From NORP181 sp047623555 (GTDB taxonomy: Bacteria > Pseudomonadota > Alphaproteobacteria > Rhodobacterales > Rhodobacteraceae): DNA of 64,000 nucleotides. Both the position numbers and the translations under genes were made by a program. The notes beneath the pieces were generated by a model. That model was given only the letters and a program-made list of their open reading frames with translations. It did no database searches and was not told the origin of the DNA. The stretch spans positions 1-64,000 of the forward strand of contig JBLHMP010000002.1 of NCBI GenBank assembly GCA_047623555.1, written 5' to 3'. Shown here in pieces: positions 1 through 8,613 of the stretch (the first letter of the stretch is position 1; each line of letters begins with the position of its first letter).

Positions 1-344
1 GCGTGACGACAGCCCTGATAAAACAAGCACGCAAGCTTCCAAAGGAACTCTACAAGTCCCTGACTTGGGATCGCGGATCAGAAATGTCGGGGCATCGAAA
101 GTTCACCATAGCCACGAATATCGATGTCCATTTTTGTGATCCTCAATCTCCTTGGCAACGTGGCAGTAACGAAAACACTAACCGCCTTCTCAGACAATAC
201 TTCCCCAAAGGCACTGATATATCGAGCTTCAGCCAAGCCAAACTCAGCGCAGTCGCACGGCAACTCAACGAGCGACCTAGAAAGACCTTGCAATATCAGA
301 CACCAGCGGAGAAATTTGAGGCCTGTGTTGCGTCGACCCATTGA
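1..344 (+). pseudogene. IS30-family transposase, C-terminal part (cut by window edge)
   Basis: The frame is open from the window start to a TGA at 342-344 and gives the last ~113 residues of an IS30-type DDE transposase. Visible family motifs are the catalytic-core segment LTWDRGSEM (second Asp), FCDPQSPWQRGSNENTN (catalytic Glu) and LLRQYFPKGTD, followed by the usual tail ending in TPAEKFEA. The 5' part lies outside the window, so it cannot be decided whether the element is intact; it is filed as partial. The right terminal inverted repeat should lie shortly after the stop but could not be identified without the other end. It borders the Mrp operon and may mark a rearrangement point. Confidence 0.85.
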
Positions 345-682
345 AACCTCAGGTAAAACCAGACGATGGGGCGCGGTTCATGCGCCGTTGCGGTGGCGGC
401 AAACCGTTCGCGGCAGATCTGGCAATTGCGAATCCGAGAGGGGAGAGATTGGCTGTTTGGCATAGTCCTGCAATGACGAAAGCGGATGGATTTACAGCTT
501 AGCCGGTCATGTACAGATTGCCAGCGTCATTTGGATAACGAAACAGCCCCCTTTGCCCAAATAATTAGCAAAAAGGCGGGTAGCTATATGTACACCTTGG
601 GCTTTCCTTTTTAGTATGCCCCCTGAATCAGCCACATCCGGGTTTCAAGCCGCAAACATAGCAGCGGATCAGGGATGGCAAC
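345..682. other. 338-nt stretch without a convincing gene
   Basis: It lies between the transposase stop and mnhE. It should hold the IS30 right end and the promoter of the Mrp operon. Short open frames here have no recognisable family and no good ribosome binding site. No clear terminator or sigma-70 promoter could be picked with confidence. Confidence 0.5.
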
Positions 683-1171
683 ATGAGGTATCGGGTGCGC
701 ACAATTGGGACTGCCATAGTATTGACAGCCTTGTGGCTGCTGATGTCCGGGCTGTACAAGCCTATGATATTGGGGTTTGGGGCCGCATCCGTTCTTTTGG
801 TCGTCTATGTTGTGCGCCGTATGGATGCCGTTGATGGCGATCAATTTCAAATCCGCCTGAAACCAATTGCCTTTCTCGGCTATCTGCTCTGGCTGCTGGT
901 TGAAATTGCCAAAGCCAACTGGGCGGTGACCAAGATTGTCCTATCGCCGAAAATGCCCATGCGGCAACATTTGTTTGATGTGCCTTACAGCCAGACAACC
1001 GATCTGGGTCAGGTGATATTCGCCAATTCCATCACCCTGACCCCCGGCACGATCTCGGTTGAGACCGAAATCGGGCATTTCCTGGTGCACGCGCTGGATT
1101 ATGGCGATAATGACATGGACGCGATTGCCGAAATGGACGCCCAGGTGAGTAAAATCGAAGGGTCTGCCTGA
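683..1171 (+). CDS. mnhE: Mrp-type Na+/H+ antiporter subunit E
   Basis: A 162-residue inner-membrane protein of the MnhE/MrpE/PhaE family. Two or three hydrophobic segments (about residues 8-45 and 62-82) precede the family's conserved C-terminal half with FANSITLTPGTISVE, and the length is typical. MrpE is an accessory subunit of the multi-subunit monovalent cation/proton antiporter and is needed for complex assembly. It is the first gene of a tightly packed operon, and its stop overlaps the start of mnhF (TGATG at 1169-1173). Confidence 0.93.
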   Translation: MRYRVRTIGTAIVLTALWLLMSGLYKPMILGFGAASVLLVVYVVRRMDAVDGDQFQIRLKPIAFLGYLLWLLVEIAKANWAVTKIVLSPKMPMRQHLFDVPYSQTTDLGQVIFANSITLTPGTISVETEIGHFLVHALDYGDNDMDAIAEMDAQVSKIEGSA

Positions 1172-1458
1172 TGTTTATACTGGCCTCAATAGCGCTGCTT
1201 ATTGCCATGGTTTTGGTGCTGGTGCGGCTGTTCACAGGCCCGACGCTGTATGACCGCGTGCTGGCGGTAAATTCCTTTGGCACCCATACGGTGCTGTTTA
1301 TCGGGGTTTTGGGGTTCCTCAATGGACGCCCTGATTTTCTGGATATCGCGCTGCTTTATGCGCTGATCAATTTCGTCGGCACCATCGCCATCCTGAAATT
1401 CTTTCGCTATCGCGCGATTGGCGATGTGCGTCGCGACGCCCCTGAAACAGAAGGCTGA
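1171..1458 (+). CDS. mnhF: Mrp-type Na+/H+ antiporter subunit F
   Basis: A 95-residue protein with three transmembrane helices. The MrpF signature GPTLYDRVLAVNSFG lies after helix 1 and PDFLDIALLYALINFVGT in the last helices. It is a small subunit of the Mrp cation/proton antiporter in the inner membrane. It is translationally coupled to mnhE by start/stop overlap and followed 5 nt later by mnhG, the usual E-F-G order. Confidence 0.94.
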   Translation: MFILASIALLIAMVLVLVRLFTGPTLYDRVLAVNSFGTHTVLFIGVLGFLNGRPDFLDIALLYALINFVGTIAILKFFRYRAIGDVRRDAPETEG

Positions 1459-1463
1459 GCAGC

Positions 1464-1841
1464 ATGGACACTTTTGTCAATATTCTCAGCTGGATTTGCA
1501 TCGTCTCAGGGTCGTTTTTTGCCATTGTCGGCGCCGTGGGCACCCTGCGGTTTCCTGATTTCTGGTCACGCCTGCATGCTGCATCAATCAGCGAAAGTGC
1601 CGGAGTCATCCTATTGCTGGTCGGCATGATGTTGCAGGCCGGTCCCGGGCTGATTGCCGTCAAGCTGTTGATTATCCTGATATTTTTGTTCATCACCGGG
1701 CCCACTGCAACCCATGCTATGGCCAATGCTGCGTTTGTGTCGGGCCTGAAGCCGCGTCAGTTGCCATCCGCCAAGACCGGTACAGATGCCGCGCCCAGCG
1801 AAGAAAACAAAAGCCCGCAGAAACAAGGCGATGCGTCATAG
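1464..1841 (+). CDS. mnhG: Mrp-type Na+/H+ antiporter subunit G
   Basis: A 125-residue protein of the MnhG/MrpG family. Three hydrophobic helices lie in residues ~8-90, with the typical motif GTLRFPDFWSRLHAAS after helix 1 and a GPTATHAMANAA stretch after helix 3. The hydrophilic tail (residues ~95-125) is charged and variable, as in other members. The stop TAG at 1839-1841 lies inside the N-terminal reading frame of the next gene, so translation is probably coupled. Confidence 0.93.
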   Translation: MDTFVNILSWICIVSGSFFAIVGAVGTLRFPDFWSRLHAASISESAGVILLLVGMMLQAGPGLIAVKLLIILIFLFITGPTATHAMANAAFVSGLKPRQLPSAKTGTDAAPSEENKSPQKQGDAS

Positions 1842-1870
1842 AAACCTTTATCGACATTTTCCTGTTTGTC

Positions 1871-2398
1871 TTGCTCGTCGCCACCGCGCTGGCCACATTA
1901 CGCATGCGCAGCCTGTTTGCGGTTGTGATGCTGTCAGGCGTGTTCAGCCTGCTATCGGCTCTGTTGTTGGTGACACTGGATGCGGTCGATGTGGCCTTTA
2001 CCGAGGCCGCCGTGGGTGCCGGGATTTCCACGGTATTGATGCTGGGCACACTGGCGCTCACGTCACGCTATGAACGGCCGACGAAACGCTCGCCGTTGAT
2101 TCCATTGATGGTTGTGATTGTGACAGGCGCGGCACTGGTCTACGGCACGCTGGACATGCCAAGCTTTGGCGATCCGAATGCCCCGGCGCAAACCCATGTC
2201 GCGCCGGATTACCTGCAACAAAGCCCGCATGATATTGACGTGCCCAACGTTGTGACGGCCGTTTTAGCCAGCTATCGTGGCTATGACACACTGGGCGAAA
2301 CCGCCGTTGTGTTTACCGCCGCCGTCGGCGTGCTGCTGCTTCTTAGCGGGCTAAGTCGCCGTCGCCGCCGTCGTCGCAAACCCGGAGAGGACGCCTGA
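1871..2398 (+). CDS. Separate MrpA C-terminal half (DUF4040 + MbhE-like)
   Basis: A 175-residue membrane protein corresponding to the C-terminal domains of long MrpA subunits. First comes DUF4040 with MLSGVFSLLSALLLVTLD and DVAFTEAAVGAGISTVLML. Then comes an MbhE-like part ending in YRGYDTLGETAVVFTAAVGVLLLL and an Arg-rich tail. In canonical Mrp operons this is fused to the NuoL-like half of MrpA; here it is its own gene. The start is unclear: the TTG given at 1871 falls inside the first helix, and the frame continues upstream with IETFIDIFLFV. The codon where the usual ATG would stand, overlapping the mnhG stop, is ATA (1838-1840). The stop overlaps mnhB (TGATG). Confidence 0.85.
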   Translation: MLVATALATLRMRSLFAVVMLSGVFSLLSALLLVTLDAVDVAFTEAAVGAGISTVLMLGTLALTSRYERPTKRSPLIPLMVVIVTGAALVYGTLDMPSFGDPNAPAQTHVAPDYLQQSPHDIDVPNVVTAVLASYRGYDTLGETAVVFTAAVGVLLLLSGLSRRRRRRRKPGEDA

Positions 2399-2835
2399 TG
2401 CGCCACCACCTGATCCTGCGGGTCATCACCAAACTGCTGGTCGGTCCGATCATGCTGTTTGCGCTATATGTGCAGTTCCACGGCGATTATTCACCCGGCG
2501 GTGGTTTTCAGGCCGGGGTGATCATGGCCGTGGCGTTTATCATCTATGGTGTGGTATTCAGTCTGGATCAGGTCCAGCGGGTGCTACCGCCTTGGCTGGT
2601 GCATAAAATGGCGGCGCTGGGTGTGCTGATCTATGCCGGAACCGGCGTCATCAGCCTGTTCATGGGCTATAGTTTCCTTGATTATACCGCCCTTGCGCAT
2701 GACCCGGTGCACGGCCAACATTACGGTATCCTGCTGGTCGAACTGGGCGTTGGCGTGACGGTAACCGGTGTAATGGTCACAATCTATTATGCCTTTACCT
2801 CGCGCACCCCAATCATGAGCGACGAGGCCTGGTAA
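2398..2835 (+). CDS. mnhB: Mrp-type Na+/H+ antiporter subunit B
   Basis: A 145-residue four-helix MnhB-domain protein with the signatures LYVQFHGDYSPGGGFQAGVI and EFLVELGVGVTVTG-like YGILLVELGVGVTVTG. MrpB is an essential membrane subunit of the antiporter and in some species is fused to MrpA. Its start overlaps the preceding stop, and mnhC starts 1 nt after its own stop. Length and motif order are normal. Confidence 0.93.
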   Translation: MRHHLILRVITKLLVGPIMLFALYVQFHGDYSPGGGFQAGVIMAVAFIIYGVVFSLDQVQRVLPPWLVHKMAALGVLIYAGTGVISLFMGYSFLDYTALAHDPVHGQHYGILLVELGVGVTVTGVMVTIYYAFTSRTPIMSDEAW

Positions 2836-2836
2836 T

Positions 2837-3271
2837 ATGACCGAATTTACCTGGGAATTTGTCGTTGGGCATCTGAATTACTGGTTGTTCATCGTGCTGA
2901 TGATGACCGGCCTCTATATCGTTGTTTCCACAGGAAATCTGGTAAAAAAAATTGTCGGGCTGAATATCTTTCAGACGGCGGTTTTCATGCTGTATATCTC
3001 GATGGGCAAAGTCACTGGCGGCACCGCTCCGATCTTTCCTGTTGATATGGATATCGACCCCGACGTGGTCTATTCCAACCCGCTACCGCATGTGCTGATC
3101 CTGACCGCGATTGTAGTTGGCGTTGCCACCACATCGCTGGGACTGGCGTTGGTCATCCGCATCCGCGAAGAATACGGCAGCATCGAAGAAGAGAGCATAA
3201 TGGCCGCCGATCGCAACATTGCCCGCGCCGAGGAAACTGAACACGGCGAAGTCATGGGCGGACCCGTCTGA
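2837..3271 (+). CDS. mnhC: Mrp-type Na+/H+ antiporter subunit C (NuoK-like)
   Basis: A 144-residue protein homologous to NuoK of complex I. It has three helices, the motif GLYIVVSTGNLVKKIVGLNI with conserved Gly and Asn, and a third helix starting at NPLPHVLILTAIVVG. The PLPHVLILTAIVV segment is the typical MrpC signature. The acidic C-terminal extension (residues ~108-144) is longer than in Bacillus. The stop overlaps the ATG of the following mnhD. Confidence 0.94.
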   Translation: MTEFTWEFVVGHLNYWLFIVLMMTGLYIVVSTGNLVKKIVGLNIFQTAVFMLYISMGKVTGGTAPIFPVDMDIDPDVVYSNPLPHVLILTAIVVGVATTSLGLALVIRIREEYGSIEEESIMAADRNIARAEETEHGEVMGGPV

Positions 3272-4803
3272 TGAGCACAACCGAAGCGGTTCACCACACC
3301 GCCATGACCCTAAGCGACCATTTGCCTGCGCTGCAAATTCTGGTGACGTTCCTCGCAGCACCATTGGTGGTGATGTTTGGCAGCCGCCGTCTGGCATGGC
3401 CCATCGCCTTTGCGGCCAGCGCCATATCGTTTGTGATCGCGGCCATGCTGCTGTCACGGGTTATCGACGGCAGCGTTATTTCCTATCACATGGGCGGCTG
3501 GGCACCACCTTTGGGCATTGAATACCGGGTTGATGCGGCCAACGCCTTTGTGCTGTTGCTGGTCACCGCGATCAGCACTGTGGTGTTGCCCTACGCGCGC
3601 GTCAGTGTCGCCGCTGAGGTGCCGGAAAAGCAGCATACGTTGTTTTATACCGCGTTTCTGCTGTGTCTGACCGGGCTGTTGGGCGTGACGATCACCGGCG
3701 ATGCGTTCAACGTGTTTGTGTTCCTCGAAATTTCATCGCTGTCGACCTATGTGCTGATTGCACAGGGCGCCGGACGCGATCGCCGGGCGCTGACGGCGGC
3801 CTATGATTACCTGATCATGGGCACCATTGGCGCGACGTTCTTTGTCATTGGCCTTGGCTTCCTTTACATGGCGACTGGCACGCTGAATATGGCAGACATT
3901 GCCGACCGGATTGCCGATCAGGGCGCCAACAGAACTGTGCAGATGGCGTTTGCGTTTATCATCGTTGGCGTCGGGCTAAAGGTGGCGCTATATCCGCTGC
4001 ATTTATGGCTGCCCAACGCCTATACCTACGCGCCCTCGGCCATTACCGCGTTTCTGGCCGCCACCGCCACCAAAGTGGCCGTTTACGTGTTGCTGCGGTT
4101 TTCATTCTCGGTGTTTCAGCCCGGATTTCAGTTTGATGTCAATACGTTGCAATTTGTCATTCTGCCCTTTGCGATCGTGGCGATGTTTGTCGCCAGCTTT
4201 ATCGCGATTTTCCAAACCGACTTTAAACGCATGCTGGCCTATTCCAGCATTGCCCAAATCGGCTATATTCTGCTTGGGATATCGTTGCTGACCGAAACCG
4301 GGCTGACCGCTGCCATTGTGCATCTGTTCAACCACGGCATCACCAAGGCCACCCTGTTCATGGCTGTCGGGGCCTATGTGCTGCGCGCCAACGGGTCATT
4401 TTATGACGATATCGAAGGGCTCGGGCGGCGAATGCCGTGGACATCTGCCGCAGTGGTAATTGCCGGACTAAGCCTGATTGGCGTGCCGGGCACTGCCGGG
4501 TTCATCTCAAAATGGGTGTTGGTACAGGGGGCTTTGGAAAAGGGCTGGTGGCCGGTGGCATTGCTGGTCGTTGCCTCAAGCCTGCTGGCGGTCATCTACG
4601 TCTGGCGCGTGGTCGAAGTTTTATACATGAAGCCCACCCCCGCTGACAGCGACGTCCGCGAGGCGCCGATGTCGATGCTGATCCCGATCTGGATCACGGC
4701 ACTGGCCTGTATCTGGTTCGGGCTGAACACCGATATGACTCTGACAGCCGCCAAAGCAGCGGCGCAGGGTCTTCTGGCGGGTTCCGCCGGTATGATGAAT
4801 TAG
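3271..4803 (+). CDS. mnhD: Mrp antiporter subunit D (NuoM/NuoN-like)
   Basis: A 510-residue polytopic protein of the proton-antiporter family shared with complex I. Expected charged residues in the membrane are visible: Glu in NVFVFLEISSLSTYV, Lys in VGLKVALYPLHLWLPNAY, Lys in the broken-helix region TATKVAVYVLLRF, Lys in LFNHGITKATLF, and Lys in GFISKWVLVQGAL. This matches MrpD, one of the subunits thought to carry ion translocation. It is the first of three antiporter-type subunits here and lies 12 nt before the second. Confidence 0.92.
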   Translation: MSTTEAVHHTAMTLSDHLPALQILVTFLAAPLVVMFGSRRLAWPIAFAASAISFVIAAMLLSRVIDGSVISYHMGGWAPPLGIEYRVDAANAFVLLLVTAISTVVLPYARVSVAAEVPEKQHTLFYTAFLLCLTGLLGVTITGDAFNVFVFLEISSLSTYVLIAQGAGRDRRALTAAYDYLIMGTIGATFFVIGLGFLYMATGTLNMADIADRIADQGANRTVQMAFAFIIVGVGLKVALYPLHLWLPNAYTYAPSAITAFLAATATKVAVYVLLRFSFSVFQPGFQFDVNTLQFVILPFAIVAMFVASFIAIFQTDFKRMLAYSSIAQIGYILLGISLLTETGLTAAIVHLFNHGITKATLFMAVGAYVLRANGSFYDDIEGLGRRMPWTSAAVVIAGLSLIGVPGTAGFISKWVLVQGALEKGWWPVALLVVASSLLAVIYVWRVVEVLYMKPTPADSDVREAPMSMLIPIWITALACIWFGLNTDMTLTAAKAAAQGLLAGSAGMMN

Positions 4804-4815
4804 GGGGCCGCGGGT

Positions 4816-6279
4816 ATGGAGACAAATACAGCCATTCTGGCCAGCATGATCGCCCCGCTTTTGGCGGTTGTGACCAACATTATCTGGCGTGACAGGCCCA
4901 ATCTGCGCGATGGGGCGACCCTGACGGCGGCGGTTGTGACGTTCCTGTGTGTGCTGAACATCCTGTCCAACGAGGGCAATGGCACCACCGAACCGATGGT
5001 GTTGTTTAGCGTTATGCCCGGCCTTGATCTGGCGTTTAACGTCGAACCTCTGGGGCTTCTTTTTGCCATTGTTGCCAGCGGCTTGTGGATTGTAACGCAT
5101 CTGTATGGCATCGGCTATATGCGCGAAAACAACGAGGACAACCACGCAAGGTTCTTTACCTTCTTCTGTTTCGCGATCTCGGCGGTTATGGGCATCGCTT
5201 TTGCCGCCAACATGTTCACGCTGTTCCTGTTTTACGAGGCGCTGACCCTGTCGACCTACCCGCTTGTGTCGCACAAAGGCACGCCCGAGGCCGTGGCTGG
5301 CGCACGCACCTATCTGGGCATTCTGATCGGCACGTCGATCGGATTGTTATTGGTTGCGGTGATCTGGACCTATTCCATCGCCGGCACGCTGGATTTCACC
5401 AAAGGCGGTATCCTTGAGGGCCACATCGCCGGCCCAATGGTTGCCGTGCTGCTGGGGCTTTACGCCTTTGGCATCGGCAAGGCGGCGCTGATGCCGTTTC
5501 ACCGCTGGTTACCTGCGGCGATGGTTGCGCCGACACCGGTGTCGGCGTTGTTGCACGCGGTTGCGGTGGTTAAAGCCGGTGTGTTCACCATGCTCAAGGT
5601 TGGGATTTACATCTTTGGCATCGACTTTCTCGCCGAGAGCGGTGCGTCGGAATGGCTGATGTGGCTGGCGGCGTTTACCATCATTGCCGCCTCTGTCGTG
5701 GCCATGACCAAGGATAACCTAAAGGCGCGGCTGGCCTATTCGACCATCAGCCAGCTGAGTTACATTACCCTTGGCATGGCGCTTGCCACGTCGATGGGTG
5801 TGTTGGGCGGCGGTATGCAGATTGCCATGCACGCGATGGGTAAAATCACCTTGTTCATGTGCGCCGGGTCAATCTATGTGGCGACGCATAAAACCGAAGT
5901 CAGCCAGATGCGCGGGCTTGGCCGTATTATGCCAATCACGTTTATTGCCTTTTTGATCGGGGCTTTGTCGATCATCGGGCTGCCGCCGATGGGCGGTTCG
6001 TGGAGCAAATGGTTGCTGATCATGGGCGCCGCAGATACCGGGCATTGGGTGATCATCGCGATATTGATGATCAGTTCGCTGATGAACGTTGCCTATCTGT
6101 TGCCGCTCGTCGGGCGTGGGTTTTTCCTTAGCAGCCCGGACATCGACAAAGATGCACCAATGGCCGAACCGGGCGTTCTGGTCTGGCTGCCCCCGGCCCT
6201 GACGGCGTTGGGCTGTATAATTCTGTTCTTTTATGCCGGACATATCGAGGCGTTTCTGGCGCCGCTAGTGGCCGAGTGA
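4816..6279 (+). CDS. Second antiporter-like subunit (MrpD/NuoM family)
   Basis: A 487-residue membrane protein of the proton_antipo_M family, distinct from mnhD. Key membrane charges are present: Glu in FTLFLFYEALTLSTYPLV, Lys and His in IGKAALMPFHRWLPAAM, Lys in AVAVVKAGVFTMLKV, Lys in HAMGKITLFMC, and Lys in GSWSKWLLIMGA. Because MrpA is split in this operon (its C-terminal half is the gene at 1871-2398), this protein or the third paralogue may supply the NuoL-like function of MrpA. That role is inferred from gene content only. It is in the same operon, 12 nt after mnhD and 7 nt before the next gene. Confidence 0.88.
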   Translation: METNTAILASMIAPLLAVVTNIIWRDRPNLRDGATLTAAVVTFLCVLNILSNEGNGTTEPMVLFSVMPGLDLAFNVEPLGLLFAIVASGLWIVTHLYGIGYMRENNEDNHARFFTFFCFAISAVMGIAFAANMFTLFLFYEALTLSTYPLVSHKGTPEAVAGARTYLGILIGTSIGLLLVAVIWTYSIAGTLDFTKGGILEGHIAGPMVAVLLGLYAFGIGKAALMPFHRWLPAAMVAPTPVSALLHAVAVVKAGVFTMLKVGIYIFGIDFLAESGASEWLMWLAAFTIIAASVVAMTKDNLKARLAYSTISQLSYITLGMALATSMGVLGGGMQIAMHAMGKITLFMCAGSIYVATHKTEVSQMRGLGRIMPITFIAFLIGALSIIGLPPMGGSWSKWLLIMGAADTGHWVIIAILMISSLMNVAYLLPLVGRGFFLSSPDIDKDAPMAEPGVLVWLPPALTALGCIILFFYAGHIEAFLAPLVAE

Positions 6280-6286
6280 GGGATTT

Positions 6287-6637
6287 GTGATGGACAACAA
6301 AAAATCAGACAATCCCGACAGCTATCCTGTGCTGGGTCGGGCAATGATGTGGGTGGATAAACCCGGCAGCGCCACCAAAATCACCTATGGGCTGGCGGCG
6401 TTTTGTGTGTTTCTGGGCCTGCTGGATTTCACCTATCACAAACATGGTCATTTTGAGGTTGAATACTTCCCCAACTTCTTTGGCTTTTACGGGTTTATAA
6501 TGTTCACCGCATTGATCCTGGTCGCCAAATTTTTGCGCACCATCATCAAACGCCCCGAGGATTATTATGGCGACAAAGCCATAGACACCGAGGCCTACCC
6601 CGAAGATCAACTGGACAAGGCGCAAAACGATGCTTGA
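6287..6637 (+). CDS. Small two-helix membrane protein in the Mrp operon
   Basis: A 116-residue protein (115 if the ATG at 6290 is used instead of the GTG at 6287). A hydrophilic N-terminus precedes two helices at about residues 32-50 and 64-88, separated by a His-rich loop (YHKHGHFEVEYFPNF). The acidic tail contains PEDYYGD. I do not recognise a named family. It sits between two antiporter-type subunits and its end overlaps the next ATG by 8 nt, so it is very probably a subunit or assembly factor of this antiporter variant. Confidence 0.8.
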   Translation: MMDNKKSDNPDSYPVLGRAMMWVDKPGSATKITYGLAAFCVFLGLLDFTYHKHGHFEVEYFPNFFGFYGFIMFTALILVAKFLRTIIKRPEDYYGDKAIDTEAYPEDQLDKAQNDA

Positions 6638-8327
6638 CCAGATCCCTGTCGCCTTTCTGTTCTTTGCCGGTGCCTTTGGGCTGCTGCTTCTGCCCCGTGG
6701 TCAAATACGCGGCGCGCTGTTGCTGGCGATCCCGCTGATTGCCGCCTGGCATGTCTGGTCGATGCCCGCTGGCAACCTGGTGAACGTCGAATTCTTTGGC
6801 TTTACCCTGGAATTGATGCGGGTTGATAAACTTAGCAGGGTGTTTGGCCTTATCTTCTGTCTTGCCGCGTTTCTGACCAACCTTTATGCGTGGCATATCC
6901 GCGATACGGTGCAGCAGGTTGCGGCGCTGGTTTACGCCGGATCGGCCATTGGCGCGGTGTTTGCCGGTGATCTGATAACCCTGTTTATCTACTGGGAAGG
7001 CACCGCGATTTCGTCGGTCTTTCTGATCTGGGCGCGGCGCACGACCGCGGCCTATTACACCGGCATGCGCTATCTGATCATCCAGATCGGATCGGGCGTG
7101 ATCCTGCTGGCTGGCGTGGCGTTGATGTACAGCGAAACCGGCAGCATTGCCTTTGAACAGATGACATTAGGCACGCCCGCCACTTGGCTGATATTCCTTA
7201 GCTTTGGCGTCAAATGCGCCTTTCCGCTACTGCACAACTGGCTGCAAGATAGCTATCCCGCCGCAACCGTCACCGGCACTGTGATCCTGTCGGCATTTAC
7301 CACCAAACTGGCGGTCTATGCGTTGGCACGGGGCTTTGCTGGCACCGAAATCCTGATCTATATTGGCGCGGTGATGACCCTGTTCCCGATCTTTTTCGCC
7401 GAGATCGAAAACGATCTGCGCCGGGTGCTGGCATATAGTCTGAACAACCAGCTGGGGTTCATGGTTGTTGGCATCGGTATCGGCACCGAAATGGCGATCA
7501 ACGGCACCGCCGCGCATGCCTTTGCGCATATCCTCTACAAAGCGTTGTTATTCATGAGCGTTGGCGCCGTGTTGTTCCGCACCGGCACCTCCAAAGCCTC
7601 GGAACTGGGTGGGCTGTATCGAACCATGCCGCGCACCGCGATGTTCTGTTTGGTTGGTGCGGCGTCAATCTCGGCGTTCCCGCTGTTTTCCGGCTTTGTC
7701 ACCAAATCGCTGATCGTCGATCAGGCGGCAGTCAACAACTACCCAATCATCTGGGGCGTGCTGGTCTTTGCGTCGGCCGGCGTTCTGAGCCATTCAGGCA
7801 TCAAAATCCCGTTCTTCACCTTCTTTGCCCACGACAGCGGATTGCGCCCAAAAGAGGCGCCGATGCATATGCAATTGGCCATGGGTATCACCGCTGCCCT
7901 GTGCATCATGATCGGCGTCTATCCCGAACCATTATATGCATTGCTGCCCTACCCGGTTGATTTTGACGCCTATACCGCGGGCCATGTAATCACCCAACTG
8001 CAACTGTTGTGTTTTGCGCTGCTGGCGTTCTGTTTCCTGATGCGTACCGGCATCCACCCGCCGGAAATTCGGGCGATCAATGTCGATACAGACTGGACCT
8101 ATCGCAAGTTCCTGCCAAAGGTCATCAGCACCCTATACGCCACCGTCAGCGCCCTTTGGGCGCGGATGAGCGCAACCAAAAGCCGCTGGATCAAGGCGTT
8201 GATCGCGCGGGCCTATCATTCACACGGTCCCGATGGGCATATCTCGCAGGCATGGCCAACCGGGGCCATGGTAACCTGGATTGCGGTGCTGTTGGGAATC
8301 ACGCTGGTGGTCAACTTTTTGAGCTGA
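6630..8327 (+). CDS. Third antiporter-like subunit (MrpD/NuoM/L family)
   Basis: A 565-residue polytopic protein. Conserved membrane charges appear as Glu in LITLFIYWEGTAISSVFL, Lys in FGVKCAFPLLHNWLQDSY, Lys in SAFTTKLAVYALAR, Lys in HILYKALLFMSVGAV, and Lys in LFSGFVTKSLIVDQA. A hydrophilic region near residues 465-530 precedes one final C-terminal helix, an arrangement reminiscent of the lateral extension of NuoL-like subunits. It is the last gene of the operon. It starts inside the previous gene and is followed by 286 nt of intergenic sequence. Confidence 0.88.
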   Translation: MLDQIPVAFLFFAGAFGLLLLPRGQIRGALLLAIPLIAAWHVWSMPAGNLVNVEFFGFTLELMRVDKLSRVFGLIFCLAAFLTNLYAWHIRDTVQQVAALVYAGSAIGAVFAGDLITLFIYWEGTAISSVFLIWARRTTAAYYTGMRYLIIQIGSGVILLAGVALMYSETGSIAFEQMTLGTPATWLIFLSFGVKCAFPLLHNWLQDSYPAATVTGTVILSAFTTKLAVYALARGFAGTEILIYIGAVMTLFPIFFAEIENDLRRVLAYSLNNQLGFMVVGIGIGTEMAINGTAAHAFAHILYKALLFMSVGAVLFRTGTSKASELGGLYRTMPRTAMFCLVGAASISAFPLFSGFVTKSLIVDQAAVNNYPIIWGVLVFASAGVLSHSGIKIPFFTFFAHDSGLRPKEAPMHMQLAMGITAALCIMIGVYPEPLYALLPYPVDFDAYTAGHVITQLQLLCFALLAFCFLMRTGIHPPEIRAINVDTDWTYRKFLPKVISTLYATVSALWARMSATKSRWIKALIARAYHSHGPDGHISQAWPTGAMVTWIAVLLGITLVVNFLS

Positions 8328-8613
8328 TGGCGCTTGGCTGGTTAATATTTACCTAATTGGCCAGGGACTGGAAACAGTCTGTCAGACGGGCATGGGGTAA
8401 AAACTGTCGCCGAGGCACTATATTACACTGCATAGCGGCGATACTCTTTCAGTTTTCCACTATTGCCATTGGATATTTGTTTCGTAATTCGACATAATGT
8501 AGCCAAATTCGGCAGGTAAGCCAGCCGTTAACACACCTCTGCTAATGAGGGACGTTCAGGACCATTGAACCAAAGGAAGAGTACCGCGCACGAGCAGTGT
8601 CGGAACGGAAAAT

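Noticed and set aside
4621..5274. 217-aa minus-strand frame across mnhD and the next gene
   Set aside because: It is Gln/His/Arg-rich antisense sequence typical of shadows of membrane-protein genes.
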